Part shown: piece by piece, positions 21,214 to 32,069 of the stretch | Numbering within the stretch: the first letter of the stretch is position 1 | Layout: every line of letters starts with the position of its first letter | Translations under genes and position numbers: made by a program | DNA from: Streptomyces sp. NBC_00554 | Lineage (GTDB): Bacteria > Actinomycetota > Actinomycetes > Streptomycetales > Streptomycetaceae | DNA length: 64,000 nucleotides | Direction: 5' to 3' | Assembly: GCF_041431135.1 (NCBI RefSeq) | Contig: NZ_CP107799.1 | Coordinates: 7,564,001-7,628,000, forward strand | The notes under the pieces: generated by a model | Database searches by the model: none | The model's input: the letters and a program-made list of their open reading frames with translations, nothing else | Told to the model about the DNA's origin: nothing

Positions 21214-21490
21214 GGGTTTTTTCGCCCCCTCCGCCCCTACCCGTCCCGTTCCTGGGGCTGCCGCCCCCAGACCCCCGCTTCGGCCTGGACGGCCTCGTCC
21301 TCAAACGCCGGACGGGCTGAAAGATCTCTAGCCCCGGCCGGAGCTGAAAGATTTCAGCTCCGGCCGGGGCGAAAGATTTCAGCGCCGGCCGGGGAAATCT
21401 TCAGCCCCTCCGGCGTTTGAGGAGCGGGGGTTTGGGGGCGGAGCCCCCAAGGGACGGGAATGGGTAGGGGCGGAGGGGGCGAAAAAACCC
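21214..21490. repeat. 277-bp intergenic inverted-repeat element
   Basis: The ends are a perfect 29-bp inverted repeat (21214-21242 and 21462-21490). Further in, matched arms contain CCTCAAACGCCGG (near 21298) and CCGGCGTTTGAGG (near 21410). The centre holds a perfect 19-bp palindrome with a 2-nt spacer (21331-21370). The element fills the whole gap between convergent genes and touches the stop of the ankyrin gene. A half copy recurs at 34965. It could end transcription from both sides. Confidence 0.85.
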
Positions 21491-21491
21491 C

Positions 21492-22217
21492 TCACCCGCC
21501 GAGCAGCGTGGCTATCTCCGCATGCCCCGTCTGCTGGTCGTTGCCCGCCGTCGGGTTGCCTTGCGTGTCGAGGAGTTGGACCTCGATGATGACGCCGCCG
21601 TCCGCCGGGTGGCGGTGGGTGACGGAGCGGCGGCCGGGGCCGTAGGCCTGCTCGAGGCCCGCGCGGAGTTCGGCCTCGACGTCGAGGGCCAGCCAGCGGC
21701 GCGCCTCCGCGAGGGCCTCGGAGCGGGACCGCGCGCCGTGCGCGAGGAGGGCGCGCACGCAGCCGGGCGACCCCCGCCGCGCGGCCGCGACCAGCGGGAG
21801 CTCGCCGCTCGGCCCGGGCCGGTCCGGATCCGCGCCGCCCGCGAGAAGGGCCTCCGCCACGGCGACATGGCCGCACCGCAACGCCCACGCCAGCGCCGTG
21901 AACCCGAACTCCTCCACGGTGTCGGGACCGGCCCCGGCCGCGAGCAGGGCCCGTACGACCTCGGTGTGCCCGCCGCACGCCGCCCCGCACAGCGGAGCGT
22001 CGGAGCCCGCGCTGAGCCGGTCGGGCGCGGCGCCGGCCGCAAGCAGCAGCCGTACGATGTCGGGCTGGTCGCTCACCGCCGCCAGGTACAGCACCGTCTG
22101 GCCGTCCTCGTCCACGGACTCCGGATCCGCGCCGGAGCGCAGCAGCCGTACGACCGCGTCCTCGTCACCCTCGTACACAGCGGTGAAGAGAAGCGCCGTG
22201 GGGTCGTTCGTGCTCAT
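21492..22217 (-). CDS. Ankyrin-repeat protein
   Basis: A 241-residue soluble protein. The ATG at 22217 is used because GAGGG is about 7 bp upstream. Four or five ankyrin repeats of about 33 residues fill residues 5-165 (for example DGQTVLYLAAVSDQPDIVRLLLAAGA and GFTALAWALRCGHVAVAEALLAGGA). A different C-terminal domain of about 75 residues follows, with HRHPADGGVIIEVQLLDTQGN. There is no signal peptide. Ankyrin repeats bind other proteins, but the partner cannot be read from the context. The stop lies against the inverted-repeat element. Confidence 0.85.
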   Translation of the reverse strand: MSTNDPTALLFTAVYEGDEDAVVRLLRSGADPESVDEDGQTVLYLAAVSDQPDIVRLLLAAGAAPDRLSAGSDAPLCGAACGGHTEVVRALLAAGAGPDTVEEFGFTALAWALRCGHVAVAEALLAGGADPDRPGPSGELPLVAAARRGSPGCVRALLAHGARSRSEALAEARRWLALDVEAELRAGLEQAYGPGRRSVTHRHPADGGVIIEVQLLDTQGNPTAGNDQQTGHAEIATLLGG

Positions 22218-22243
22218 CCTTCGACCCTCGCTCCCGAAGGCCG

Positions 22244-22279
22244 GGTGAGGCAAAGGCTTTTGGGGTGTTCTGCCTCACC
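22244..22279. terminator. Inverted repeat between two co-directional genes
   Basis: GGTGAGGCA (22244-22252) and TGCCTCACC (22271-22279) are a perfect 9-bp inverted repeat with an 18-nt loop. It sits just after the stop of the minus-strand gene at 22296 and 27 bp before the ankyrin start. It may be a terminator or an operator; there is no U-tract. Confidence 0.4.
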
Positions 22280-22295
22280 TCTTACGTCTCGTCAC

Positions 22296-24250
<1,955 letters not shown>

Positions 24251-24274
24251 CCCTCTGACGCCACACGCGCTCGT

Positions 24275-24308
24275 GGGCGCCCGCGACCTGCCCCGGTCGC
24301 GGGCGCCC
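24275..24308. terminator. Bidirectional terminator between sprT and the GH35 gene
   Basis: A perfect 13-bp GC-rich stem (24275-24287 with 24296-24308) and an 8-nt loop lie in the 70-bp gap between two convergent genes. No U-tract follows, as is usual in Streptomyces. Confidence 0.8.
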
Positions 24309-24320
24309 TGCCTCCCACCG

Positions 24321-26081
24321 TCAGCCCCGGTCCGGCCCGCGCAACACCGGCGAAGACGAAGGCTCGGGAAGCCGCGGAGCCTCCTGAAGTTCCAGCACCC
24401 ACACCTCGTTGAGGCCCTCGCGCAGCACAGGACCGGGGACGTACAGCGAGCGCTGCGGGCCCACGGACCAGTAGCGGCCCAGATTGAACCCGTTGATCCA
24501 CACGAACCCCCTGGTCCAGCCCGGGAGTTCGAGGAAGGCGTCCCCCGCGCCGCGTACCGTGAAGGTGCCCCGGTACAGGCCGCGGGAGCCGTCCGCGGGG
24601 AGTTCGCCGAAGGGGACCGGGCCGACGTCGTCCACCGCGTCCAGCCGCAGACCCTGCGCCCGCACCCCGTGCAGATACTGCCGCTCGTGCAGGATGCCTC
24701 CGGTGACGCCCTTCGGCTCGCCGCTGCGCGGACCGTAGTTGACCCTCCCCAGGGACTCCACCCACAGCTCCACGCGCGAGTGCCCCGCGACGGGCTCCTT
24801 GAGCCGTGCGTCGTCCTCGGTCAGCACCCCGGCCGCCGCCCCGTCGACGTACACCACCGCCAGGTCCCGCAGCCCGCGCAGGGTGAGCGGGTACGGCTGC
24901 CGGGGGCCGGGCACGGTCACCTCATACTTGACGAGCCCCTGGTCGACGTCCAGTTCCTCGAAGGTCGGCGGTACGGGGTACTCGTCCCCGGGGCCGCCAA
25001 GCGTCCGCAGTACGTCGTCCAGGGAGGCCCATGCGTCGAGGTCCAGTGCCACGGGCTCGGCGAGCGCCGGGGGCGCCGGCGGTACGTCGGGCAGCGGGCC
25101 GTCCGCGTACTCGGCGAGGATCTCCCGGAAGCGCCAGAACTTCTCGGTGGGCCGCCCGAGTTCGTCGATGGGCGCGTCGTAGTCGTAGGAGGTGACGTCG
25201 GGCTCCAGGGAGCCGTCGTGCAGTGCGCCGCCGCCCCGGTTGGCGCCCGCCCAGCCCGCGAAGTTCGTCCCCCCGTGCGCCATGTAGAGGTTGACCGACG
25301 CACCGCACTCCAGGATCTCCCGCAGCGCCTGGGCCGCGTCGTCCGGATCCCGTACGACATGACCGGCGCCCCAGTGGTCGAACCAGCCGCACCAGAACTC
25401 CATGCACATCAGCGGCCCCTGGGGCTGGTGACGGCGCAGCGTCTCGAAGGCCACGCGCGCGTGGGAGCCGAAATTGGCGGTCGCGAGGACTCCCGGAATC
25501 GAGCCGCCGGTGAGCATGTGGTCCTCGGGGCCGTCCGAGGTGAACAGCGGGACGGTCACGCCCCTGTCACGCAGCAGGTCGGCCAGCCGGCGCAGATACA
25601 CCCGGTCCGAGCCGTAGCTGCCGTACTCGTTCTCGACCTGCACCATGAGCACCGGGCCGCCCCGGTCGATCTGCCGGGGCACGATCTCGGGCAGCAGCCG
25701 GCCGAACCAGCGCTCCACCTGCTGCAGATACTCCGCGTCCCGGGTCCGCGGCCGGCCCGTCAGCCAGTGCGGCAGCCCGCCGTTGTCCCACTCCGCGCAG
25801 ATGTACGGGCCCGGACGCACGATCGCCCACAGGCCCGCCCGTCCGGCCGCGTCCAGGAAACGCCCCAGCTGCTCCACGTCGCGGAAGTCGCCGGGCCGCG
25901 GCTCGTGCAGATTCCACGGAACGTACGTCTCCACGCAGTTGAGCCCCATCGCCCGCAGCATCCCGAGCCGGTGCTCCCACAGCTCCTCGCGCACCCGGAA
26001 GTAGTGCAGCGCGCCGGACAGCAGCCGCACCGGCCGCCCGTCCAGCAGAAAATCCGTGTCCCCCACCGTGAACTCGCTCAT
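24321..26081 (-). CDS. GH35 beta-galactosidase, cytosolic
   Basis: A 586-residue glycoside hydrolase family 35 enzyme that removes terminal beta-galactose. The ATG at 26081 (MSEFTVGDTDFLLDG) aligns with the family N-terminus; an upstream in-frame start would add 14 residues. The TIM barrel carries the acid/base glutamate E152 (VQVENEYGSYG) and the nucleophile E228 (MEFWCGWFDHWG). GPYICAEWDNGGLP and MAHGGTNFAGW are also family blocks. C-terminal beta-sandwich domains follow. There is no signal peptide, so it must act on imported oligosaccharides. An AraC regulator is divergently placed 96 bp away. Confidence 0.93.
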   Translation of the reverse strand: MSEFTVGDTDFLLDGRPVRLLSGALHYFRVREELWEHRLGMLRAMGLNCVETYVPWNLHEPRPGDFRDVEQLGRFLDAAGRAGLWAIVRPGPYICAEWDNGGLPHWLTGRPRTRDAEYLQQVERWFGRLLPEIVPRQIDRGGPVLMVQVENEYGSYGSDRVYLRRLADLLRDRGVTVPLFTSDGPEDHMLTGGSIPGVLATANFGSHARVAFETLRRHQPQGPLMCMEFWCGWFDHWGAGHVVRDPDDAAQALREILECGASVNLYMAHGGTNFAGWAGANRGGGALHDGSLEPDVTSYDYDAPIDELGRPTEKFWRFREILAEYADGPLPDVPPAPPALAEPVALDLDAWASLDDVLRTLGGPGDEYPVPPTFEELDVDQGLVKYEVTVPGPRQPYPLTLRGLRDLAVVYVDGAAAGVLTEDDARLKEPVAGHSRVELWVESLGRVNYGPRSGEPKGVTGGILHERQYLHGVRAQGLRLDAVDDVGPVPFGELPADGSRGLYRGTFTVRGAGDAFLELPGWTRGFVWINGFNLGRYWSVGPQRSLYVPGPVLREGLNEVWVLELQEAPRLPEPSSSPVLRGPDRG

Positions 26082-26177
26082 GGGCCCACCCTCACCGCTG
26101 GCGACGGCCCGGTCCATGGACAAAGATCAAGGCTGGTTGGACAGATCTGAGGAGCCAAAGGGGAGGGGCTAAAGCGG

Positions 26178-27062
26178 ATGTACCACACCTGGATGCGCTA
26201 TTTCACCCCCGGTCCCGTGCATCACCGGCTCGGTCTCGTCTGCCTCGGCGTCGGCCTCCAGTACGGCGAGCTGCCCACCGTCGGGCCCCGCACCCTCGAC
26301 CACCACGTGGCCGTCGTGATCGGCGAGGGCGGCGGCTGGTACCGGACACCCGACAGGCACCGCCTCACCGTCACCGCGCCCGCCCTGATCTGGCTGGTCC
26401 CCGGGGTACCGCACCACTACGGGCCCGACTCCGGCTGGGACGAGTGCTTCGTCGACTTCACCGGGCCCGCGACGGCGACGTACACCGAACTCGGCTACAT
26501 CGAACCGGACCGGCCCGTCGTGCCCCTCTCCGACGCCGCCGGCGCCCGCGCCGTCATCGGCCGCATCGCCCGCGCCGCCCGCCGCGACAACCCCCTCCTG
26601 GAGGTCGAGACGGGTGCCGCCGTCCACGAACTCCTCGTCGCGCTGCGCCGCGCCCGCGCCGATCTCGCCCCCGACGGCTCCCCGGTCCTGCAAGCCCTCG
26701 CCCGCGACGCGTTCCAGCCACTGTCCGTCGCCGAGCACGCGGCCCGGCACGGCATGACCCCCGCCGAACTGCGCACCGCCGTCCGCCGCGCCGCCGGACG
26801 CAGCCCCAAGGACTACCTCCTCGGCATCCGCCTGGGCCGCGCCAAGGAGCTGCTAGCCGCCACCGATCTCCCCGTCGCCGCGGTCGCCCGACAGGTGGGC
26901 TACGACGATCCCGCCTACTTCTCCCGCCTGTTCACCCGACGCGTCGGCATGGCACCCGTCCGCTTCCGGGAACAGCAGGGCCGTACGGTGCCCGGCGGCT
27001 GGAGCGACCGGATACCTGACCCCGACGATCCACCCATGATCGAGCGTTCGCCCGCCACATAG
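26178..27062 (+). CDS. AraC-family transcriptional regulator
   Basis: A 294-residue regulator. The N-terminal half is a cupin-like sugar-sensing domain (PGPVHHRLGLVCLGVG ... WLVPGVPHHYGP). The C-terminal 100 residues hold two helix-turn-helix units, the second with the signature VAAVARQVGYDDPAYFSRLFTRRVGMAP. It is divergent from the GH35 beta-galactosidase, with 96 bp between the starts, and is the obvious candidate regulator of that gene. ATG 26193 is a possible shorter start, because the GGGAGGGG upstream is rather far from 26178. Confidence 0.9.
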   Translation: MYHTWMRYFTPGPVHHRLGLVCLGVGLQYGELPTVGPRTLDHHVAVVIGEGGGWYRTPDRHRLTVTAPALIWLVPGVPHHYGPDSGWDECFVDFTGPATATYTELGYIEPDRPVVPLSDAAGARAVIGRIARAARRDNPLLEVETGAAVHELLVALRRARADLAPDGSPVLQALARDAFQPLSVAEHAARHGMTPAELRTAVRRAAGRSPKDYLLGIRLGRAKELLAATDLPVAAVARQVGYDDPAYFSRLFTRRVGMAPVRFREQQGRTVPGGWSDRIPDPDDPPMIERSPAT

Positions 27063-27116
27063 GGAGCGCCCATACGCCTGCAGGGAGTGTGTGCACGCCA
27101 CGTAGGGTTGGTCCCC

Positions 27117-27485
27117 ATGACCAACAGCAACACCAACGAGGCGACCGCCGGCGCGGGCCCCCGGGTCGACCCGGCCGTCCGCGCCGAACTCGACCGGCTG
27201 CGCGACAGCATCGACAACATCGACGCCGCCGTCGTCCACATGCTCGCCGAGCGCTTCAAGTGCACGCAGCAGGTCGGCCACCTCAAGGCCGCCCATCAAC
27301 TGCCGCCCGCCGACCCGTCCCGCGAGGCCCACCAGATCGCCCGGCTGCGCAGACTCGCCGAGAACGCCAAGCTGGATCCGGCCTTCGCCGAAAAATTGCT
27401 CAATTTCATCATCGCCGAGGTCATCCGGCACCACGAGCGCATCGCGGACGGCACTGTCGACACCATCGCCGACACGGGGGAGTGA
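27117..27485 (+). CDS. Chorismate mutase, AroQ type
   Basis: A 122-residue all-helical chorismate mutase that turns chorismate into prephenate for phenylalanine and tyrosine synthesis. The domain starts at LDRLRDSIDNIDAAVVHMLAERFKCTQQVGHLKA (about residues 27-60), with the conserved first Arg and Lys of the active site. It ends at IAEVIRHHERIA. There is no signal peptide, so it is the intracellular enzyme. ATG 27117 follows GTAGGG. It is a single gene between a regulator and a receiver protein. Confidence 0.92.
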   Translation: MTNSNTNEATAGAGPRVDPAVRAELDRLRDSIDNIDAAVVHMLAERFKCTQQVGHLKAAHQLPPADPSREAHQIARLRRLAENAKLDPAFAEKLLNFIIAEVIRHHERIADGTVDTIADTGE

Positions 27486-27624
27486 CAGCGGCCCGCCCCA
27501 CCGTGCATCCTGCGCTGAGCGCTCTGCGCTGCCTTTGCACCGAGCACTCCTTCTCCACCGCGGGCGCACGTCGTGAGTCCGTGCGGGCATAAGCTGGTAT
27601 GTCCAAACGAGGGGACGTCGGGCC

Positions 27625-28155
27625 ATGCCTTCGGACGCCAAGATCCTCATCGTCGACGACCATGAGGACACGCTGTACGCCCTGGAGAGCGCCCTGGCCC
27701 CGCTGGGTTACCTCCTGTCACGGGCGACCAGCGGCGACGAGGCGCTCAAGGAAGTCCTGCGCGGCCAGGTCGGACTGCTCGTCCTCGACGTGCGCATGCC
27801 CGGCGTCAGCGGCCTCGACGTCGTGCGCTACATGCGGCGCGTGGGACAGACCCAGCACATCCCCATCATCCTGGTCACCGGCTTCGGCCCCGACGCCGAA
27901 CTGACCGCCACCGCCTTCGGCCTCGGCGTCGCCGACCTCGTCATGAAACCCATCGACCCCTGGGCCCTGCGCACCAAGGTCCGCTACCTGTACGACACCC
28001 ACCAGCGCTACCAGAGCCTGGAACGCGAAGTGCGCGAACTGCGCGCCCTGGTCAAGGAACACACCCCGGACCCCGCCCTCGCGCACCCCGACACCCGCGT
28101 GCCCCTCCAGCGCGAGGCCCGCCACGGGAAGCTGAGGCAGGACCGGACCTCCTAG
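27625..28155 (+). CDS. Stand-alone response-regulator receiver protein
   Basis: A 176-residue protein with a CheY-like receiver domain (residues 5-122). The acidic pair is at D11-D12 (LIVDDHED), the phosphorylated aspartate is D55 (VLDVRMPG), and the conserved Thr/Ser (LVTGFG) and Lys (VMKPID) are present. After it there is only a coiled-coil-like helix (QSLEREVRELRALVKEH) and a charged tail, with no DNA-binding domain. No histidine kinase is adjacent, so its partner is unknown. Confidence 0.88.
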   Translation: MPSDAKILIVDDHEDTLYALESALAPLGYLLSRATSGDEALKEVLRGQVGLLVLDVRMPGVSGLDVVRYMRRVGQTQHIPIILVTGFGPDAELTATAFGLGVADLVMKPIDPWALRTKVRYLYDTHQRYQSLEREVRELRALVKEHTPDPALAHPDTRVPLQREARHGKLRQDRTS

Positions 28156-28267
28156 CCGGGAGCGGTGCCAGCCAGGGGCAGGTCCGGACCTCGTCGTCAG
28201 GCGGGGGCAAAGGCCGTAAAACGGGCCACCTCTGTGCGCTGTCGGACCCATCAGGCAGCATGTCCCC

Positions 28268-30760
28268 ATGTCCGTACTGACGCGCGACGAAGCGCAGACC
28301 CGTGCCAAGCTCCTCGACGTCCACCACTACGGGATCGCACTCGACCTGACCGGTGGCGACGACACCTTCGACTCCCGGACCGTCATCCGGTTCACGGCCC
28401 GCACAGACGCGGACACCTTCGTCGAGCTGAAGCCCGCCGAGCTGCGCTCCGTCACCCTCGACGGGCAGCCCCTCGACCCCGAGACCCTCGACGAGAACCG
28501 GCTGCCGCTCAAGGGCCTGACCGCAGGCGAGCACGAGCTGCGCGTCGACGCCGCGATGCGCTACTCCCGCACCGGCGAGGGCATGCACCGCTTCACCGAC
28601 CCCACCGACGGCGAGACCTACCTCTACACCCAGCTGTTCATGGAGGACGTCCAGCGCGTCTTCGCCGCCTTCGACCAGCCCGACCTGAAGGCCGTCTTCG
28701 AGCTGTCCGTCACCGCCCCCGAGGGCTGGACCGTCCTCGCCAACGGCGTCACCGAACACCTCGGGGAGGGCCGCTGGGAAGCCGCCGCGACCCCGCTGAT
28801 CTCCACCTACCTCGTCGCCGTCGCCGCGGGGCCCTGGCACTCCGTACGCACCGAGCACCGCGGCCTCCCCTTCGGCATCCACTGCCGCCGCTCGCTGGCC
28901 CCCTACCTGGACGCCGACGCCGACGAGATCCTCGACGTCACCCGCGCCTGCTACGACCGCTACCACGAGAAGTTCGACGAGCCCTACCCCTTCGACTCCT
29001 ACGACCAGGCGTTCGTCCCCGAGTTCAACGCCGGCGCCATGGAGAACCCCGGACTCGTCACCTTCCGCGACGACTTCGTCTACCGCTCCGCCGTCACCGA
29101 CACCGAGCGGCAGACCCGCGCCATGGTCATCGCGCACGAGATGGCCCACATGTGGTTCGGCGACCTCGTCACGCTGCGCTGGTGGGACGACATCTGGCTG
29201 AACGAGTCCTTCGCCGAGTACATGGGCTACCAGACCCTCACCGAAGCGACCCGGTTCACCGAGACCTGGACCGAGTTCGGCGTCAGCCGCAAGCCCTGGG
29301 GCTACGACGCCGACCAGCGTCCCTCCACGCACCCCGTCGCACCCGACCCGGACGCGGTCCCCGACACCGCGTCCGCGATGCTCAACTTCGACGGCATCTC
29401 CTACGCCAAGGGCGCCTCCGCGCTGCGCCAACTCGTCGCCTGGCTCGGCGAGAAGGACTTCCTCGACGGCATCAACACCCACTTCGCCCGCCACAAGTTC
29501 GGCAACGCCACCCTCGCCGACTTCATCGACTCCCTCGCCGGGGCCACCGAACGGGACGTGCACGCCTGGGCCGACGCCTGGCTGCGCACCACCGGCGTCG
29601 ACACCCTCACCACCACCGTCACCGACGACAGGCCCGGCTGGTCGCTCACCGTCGACCGCGACGGCAGCCGCCCGCACCGTGTGGAGGTCGGCCTCTACGA
29701 CCGCGAACCCGCCGACGGCCGCACCCTCGTCCCGCGCGAGCGCATCAGCCTCGACCTGCCCATGGACGACACGGCCCAGAGCTTCCCCGGCCGCCGCCCC
29801 GCCCTGGTCGTCCCCAACGAGGCGGATCTGACGTACGCCAAGATCCGCCTCGACGAGACCTCCCTGGAAACCGTCCTGCGCGGCCTCTCCGCGATCCCCG
29901 ACGGACTCACCCGCGCGGTCCTGTGGAACACCCTGCGCGACATGGCCCGCGACGGTGAACTCGCCCCGGCCGCCTACCTGGAGACCGCCGCCGCCCACCT
30001 GCCCGAGGAGACCGACCTCGCGCTCGTCCAGGGTGTCCTGTCCTTCGCCGCCGCACAGGTCGCCGACCGCTTCGTACGCCCCGAGGAGCGCCCTGCCGCC
30101 CTCGCCATCCTCACCTCCCTGTGCCGCGACCTCATCCGCCGCACCGAGGACGGCTCCCACCCCGGCCTGCGCCTCACCGCCGTACGCCACTTCATCGACG
30201 TCGCCGCCCACCCGGACACCATCAGCGCCTGGTTCTCCGAGGGCACCGTCCCCGGCGGCCCCGAGCTCGACCCCGAGCTGCGCTGGCGCATCCTGGGCCG
30301 GCTCGCCGTCCTCGGCGCGATCGACGACGCCGTCATCGACGCCGAACTCGTCCAGGACCCCAGCGCCACCGGTCAGGAAGGCGCCGCCCGCTGCCGCGCC
30401 GCGCTGCCCGACCCGCAGGCCAAGCAGGCGGCCTGGGAGGCGATGTTCACCAACGACGACCTCTCCAACTACCTCTTCACCGCCACCGCCCAGGGCTTCT
30501 GGCAGCCCGAACAGGCCGACCTGGTCAGGGAGTACGTCGAGCGCTTCTGGCCCGACGCGGTGGCCCTCGCCGCCCGCCGCGGCCCCGCCATCGCCGAAGC
30601 CGCGGGACGCTGGGCCTTCCCCGTCCACGCCGTCGCCCCGGAGACCCTCGCCCTCGGCGAGGCCTGCCTCCGCGACGCCGACCCCATCCCGGCCCTGCGT
30701 CGCAAGCTCGCCGATCAACTGGACGACCTGGCGCGGGCGTTGCGGGTCAGGGAGGCGTAG
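28268..30760 (+). CDS. pepN: Aminopeptidase N, M1 family
   Basis: An 830-residue zinc aminopeptidase that removes N-terminal residues from peptides in the cytosol. The substrate-binding exopeptidase motif GAMEN is at about 256-260. The zinc site is HEMAH (H290, H294) with E313 in the downstream NESFAEYMG. The length and the large helical C-terminal domain (ERAP1_C-like, residues 500-830) are typical of actinobacterial PepN. There is no signal peptide. It is followed by a MITE-like element 57 bp after the stop. Confidence 0.96.
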   Translation: MSVLTRDEAQTRAKLLDVHHYGIALDLTGGDDTFDSRTVIRFTARTDADTFVELKPAELRSVTLDGQPLDPETLDENRLPLKGLTAGEHELRVDAAMRYSRTGEGMHRFTDPTDGETYLYTQLFMEDVQRVFAAFDQPDLKAVFELSVTAPEGWTVLANGVTEHLGEGRWEAAATPLISTYLVAVAAGPWHSVRTEHRGLPFGIHCRRSLAPYLDADADEILDVTRACYDRYHEKFDEPYPFDSYDQAFVPEFNAGAMENPGLVTFRDDFVYRSAVTDTERQTRAMVIAHEMAHMWFGDLVTLRWWDDIWLNESFAEYMGYQTLTEATRFTETWTEFGVSRKPWGYDADQRPSTHPVAPDPDAVPDTASAMLNFDGISYAKGASALRQLVAWLGEKDFLDGINTHFARHKFGNATLADFIDSLAGATERDVHAWADAWLRTTGVDTLTTTVTDDRPGWSLTVDRDGSRPHRVEVGLYDREPADGRTLVPRERISLDLPMDDTAQSFPGRRPALVVPNEADLTYAKIRLDETSLETVLRGLSAIPDGLTRAVLWNTLRDMARDGELAPAAYLETAAAHLPEETDLALVQGVLSFAAAQVADRFVRPEERPAALAILTSLCRDLIRRTEDGSHPGLRLTAVRHFIDVAAHPDTISAWFSEGTVPGGPELDPELRWRILGRLAVLGAIDDAVIDAELVQDPSATGQEGAARCRAALPDPQAKQAAWEAMFTNDDLSNYLFTATAQGFWQPEQADLVREYVERFWPDAVALAARRGPAIAEAAGRWAFPVHAVAPETLALGEACLRDADPIPALRRKLADQLDDLARALRVREA

Positions 30761-30817
30761 GACCGGCGACCTGAGAGCCGGTTCCCGCAAGACGATGCGG
30801 CGGGCTGATCATCCCTC

Positions 30818-30996
30818 CTAGGGTCTGTCTGACAATTCCCGTCGTCGCCCGGAGGGCGGCCTCGCGGCGTCAGGTGCGTGCTCTCGGCGTGCCGGGCGTA
30901 GAGCCTCGTACTGGACGTACTTGGGTCTGCGCCCGGTGCGGCGAGAGTGCGTGCATGGCGTCGCGGGGCAGACGGGAATTGTCAGACAGACCCTAG
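30818..30996. mobile_element. 179-bp MITE-like element with 26-bp terminal inverted repeats
   Basis: A perfect 26-bp inverted repeat including the flanks (30818-30843 and 30971-30996), starting CTAGGGTCTGTCTGACAATT, bounds about 127 bp without coding potential. The inner parts are also imperfect inverted copies (GCGTGCTCTCGG... against the complement of ...CGAGAGTGCGTGC). The flanking CTAG on both sides fits target duplication by an IS5-like element. No transposase is present, so it would need one in trans. Confidence 0.8.
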
Positions 30997-31038
30997 GCTC
31001 GGGGAGGCCAGGGATGATCAGCCCAAGGAGGAGAACGC

Positions 31039-31872
31039 ATGATCGTTGTGACCGGTGCCACCGGGAACGTGGGCCGTGCGCTCGTCGGCCGTCTGGTCGC
31101 CGAGAACCGGCCCGTGCGGGCCCTGACCCGGGACCCGGAACAGGCGACGCTCCCCGCGGCGGCCGAGGTCGCGCGCCTCGACCTCACCGACCCGGCCGCC
31201 CTCTTCAAGGGCGCGTCCAAACTGTTCCTCCAGGTACAGGCCACCGGTGACCGGACCGGAGCGGTGCTCGACGCGGCCCGTGCGGCGGGCGTCCGGCACG
31301 TCGTGATGCTCTCCTCCGGGATCATCCGGGAGGGCGCCGACGAGACCCACCCCGTCTACGCCTGGCACGCCGCCATCGAGAGACAAGTCCGCGACAGCGG
31401 CGTGGAGTGGACCTTCCTGCGCCCCAACGCGTTCGCCGCCAACGCCCGCCAGTGGGCCCCGCAGATCCGCTCCGGCGACACCGTCCGCGGCCCCTACGCG
31501 GGCGCCCTCACCGCGCCCATCCACGAGGGCGACATAGCCGCCGTCGCCGCCCGCGCCCTCCTCGACGACGGACACACCGGCGCCGTCCACCGACTCACGG
31601 GCCCCGCCGCGGTCACCACCGGCGAGCAGATCGCGGCGATCGGCCGTGCCCTCGGCCGCGAACTGCGCTTCGTCGAGGTCCCGCCCGACGAGGTGGGCCG
31701 CGACCTCTTCCCGCACGTCCCGCCTCAGATGCTCCCGGGCGTCCTGAAGTCCCTCGCGGCCACCGTGGGCATACGCCCGGAGATCACCATGACGGTCGAG
31801 GCGGTCACAGGGTCCCCGGCCCGCACCTTCGCCGAATGGGCCGTCGACCACCGGGCCGACTTCACCACCTGA
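31039..31872 (+). CDS. NmrA-like NAD(P)-binding oxidoreductase
   Basis: A 277-residue atypical short-chain reductase. The Rossmann motif is at the very N-terminus (VVTGATGNVGRALVGRLVAE) with an Arg at the end of strand two (RALTRDPEQ) that favours NADPH. The body (VVMLSSGIIREG, TFLRPNAFAANARQW, LTAPIHEGDIAAVAARALL) is of the NmrA/quinone-oxidoreductase-like kind often annotated as NAD(P)H-binding. AAGGAGG precedes the ATG by 8 bp. It is a single gene, and its substrate is unknown. Confidence 0.87.
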   Translation: MIVVTGATGNVGRALVGRLVAENRPVRALTRDPEQATLPAAAEVARLDLTDPAALFKGASKLFLQVQATGDRTGAVLDAARAAGVRHVVMLSSGIIREGADETHPVYAWHAAIERQVRDSGVEWTFLRPNAFAANARQWAPQIRSGDTVRGPYAGALTAPIHEGDIAAVAARALLDDGHTGAVHRLTGPAAVTTGEQIAAIGRALGRELRFVEVPPDEVGRDLFPHVPPQMLPGVLKSLAATVGIRPEITMTVEAVTGSPARTFAEWAVDHRADFTT

Positions 31873-32069
31873 GGAGAGGGCCCCCACGTCAACGCGCGGC
31901 GTCAACCCGGCCCGCGCGCACGACTCCTAGCACCTCGGCCGCTCCAACACGTTTCCTCCGTACGGCAGTACCCCCTTTTGGGTCGGATCGTTGTCCTTCG
32001 CGGGCGCGCCGACCCGATCTGCGTACAGGCTTGGACTCCACCCTGCCGCGCGCCCACCGGAGGACACCC

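Noticed and set aside
28052-30790. 912-codon minus-strand open frame opposite pepN
   Set aside because: The sense strand encodes a complete, motif-perfect aminopeptidase N; the antisense product is compositionally biased.
31873-32069. DmdR/IdeR iron box before the DesA/DesB-like pair
   Set aside because: No TTAGGTTAGG-type 19-bp palindrome is present in the 197-bp upstream gap.
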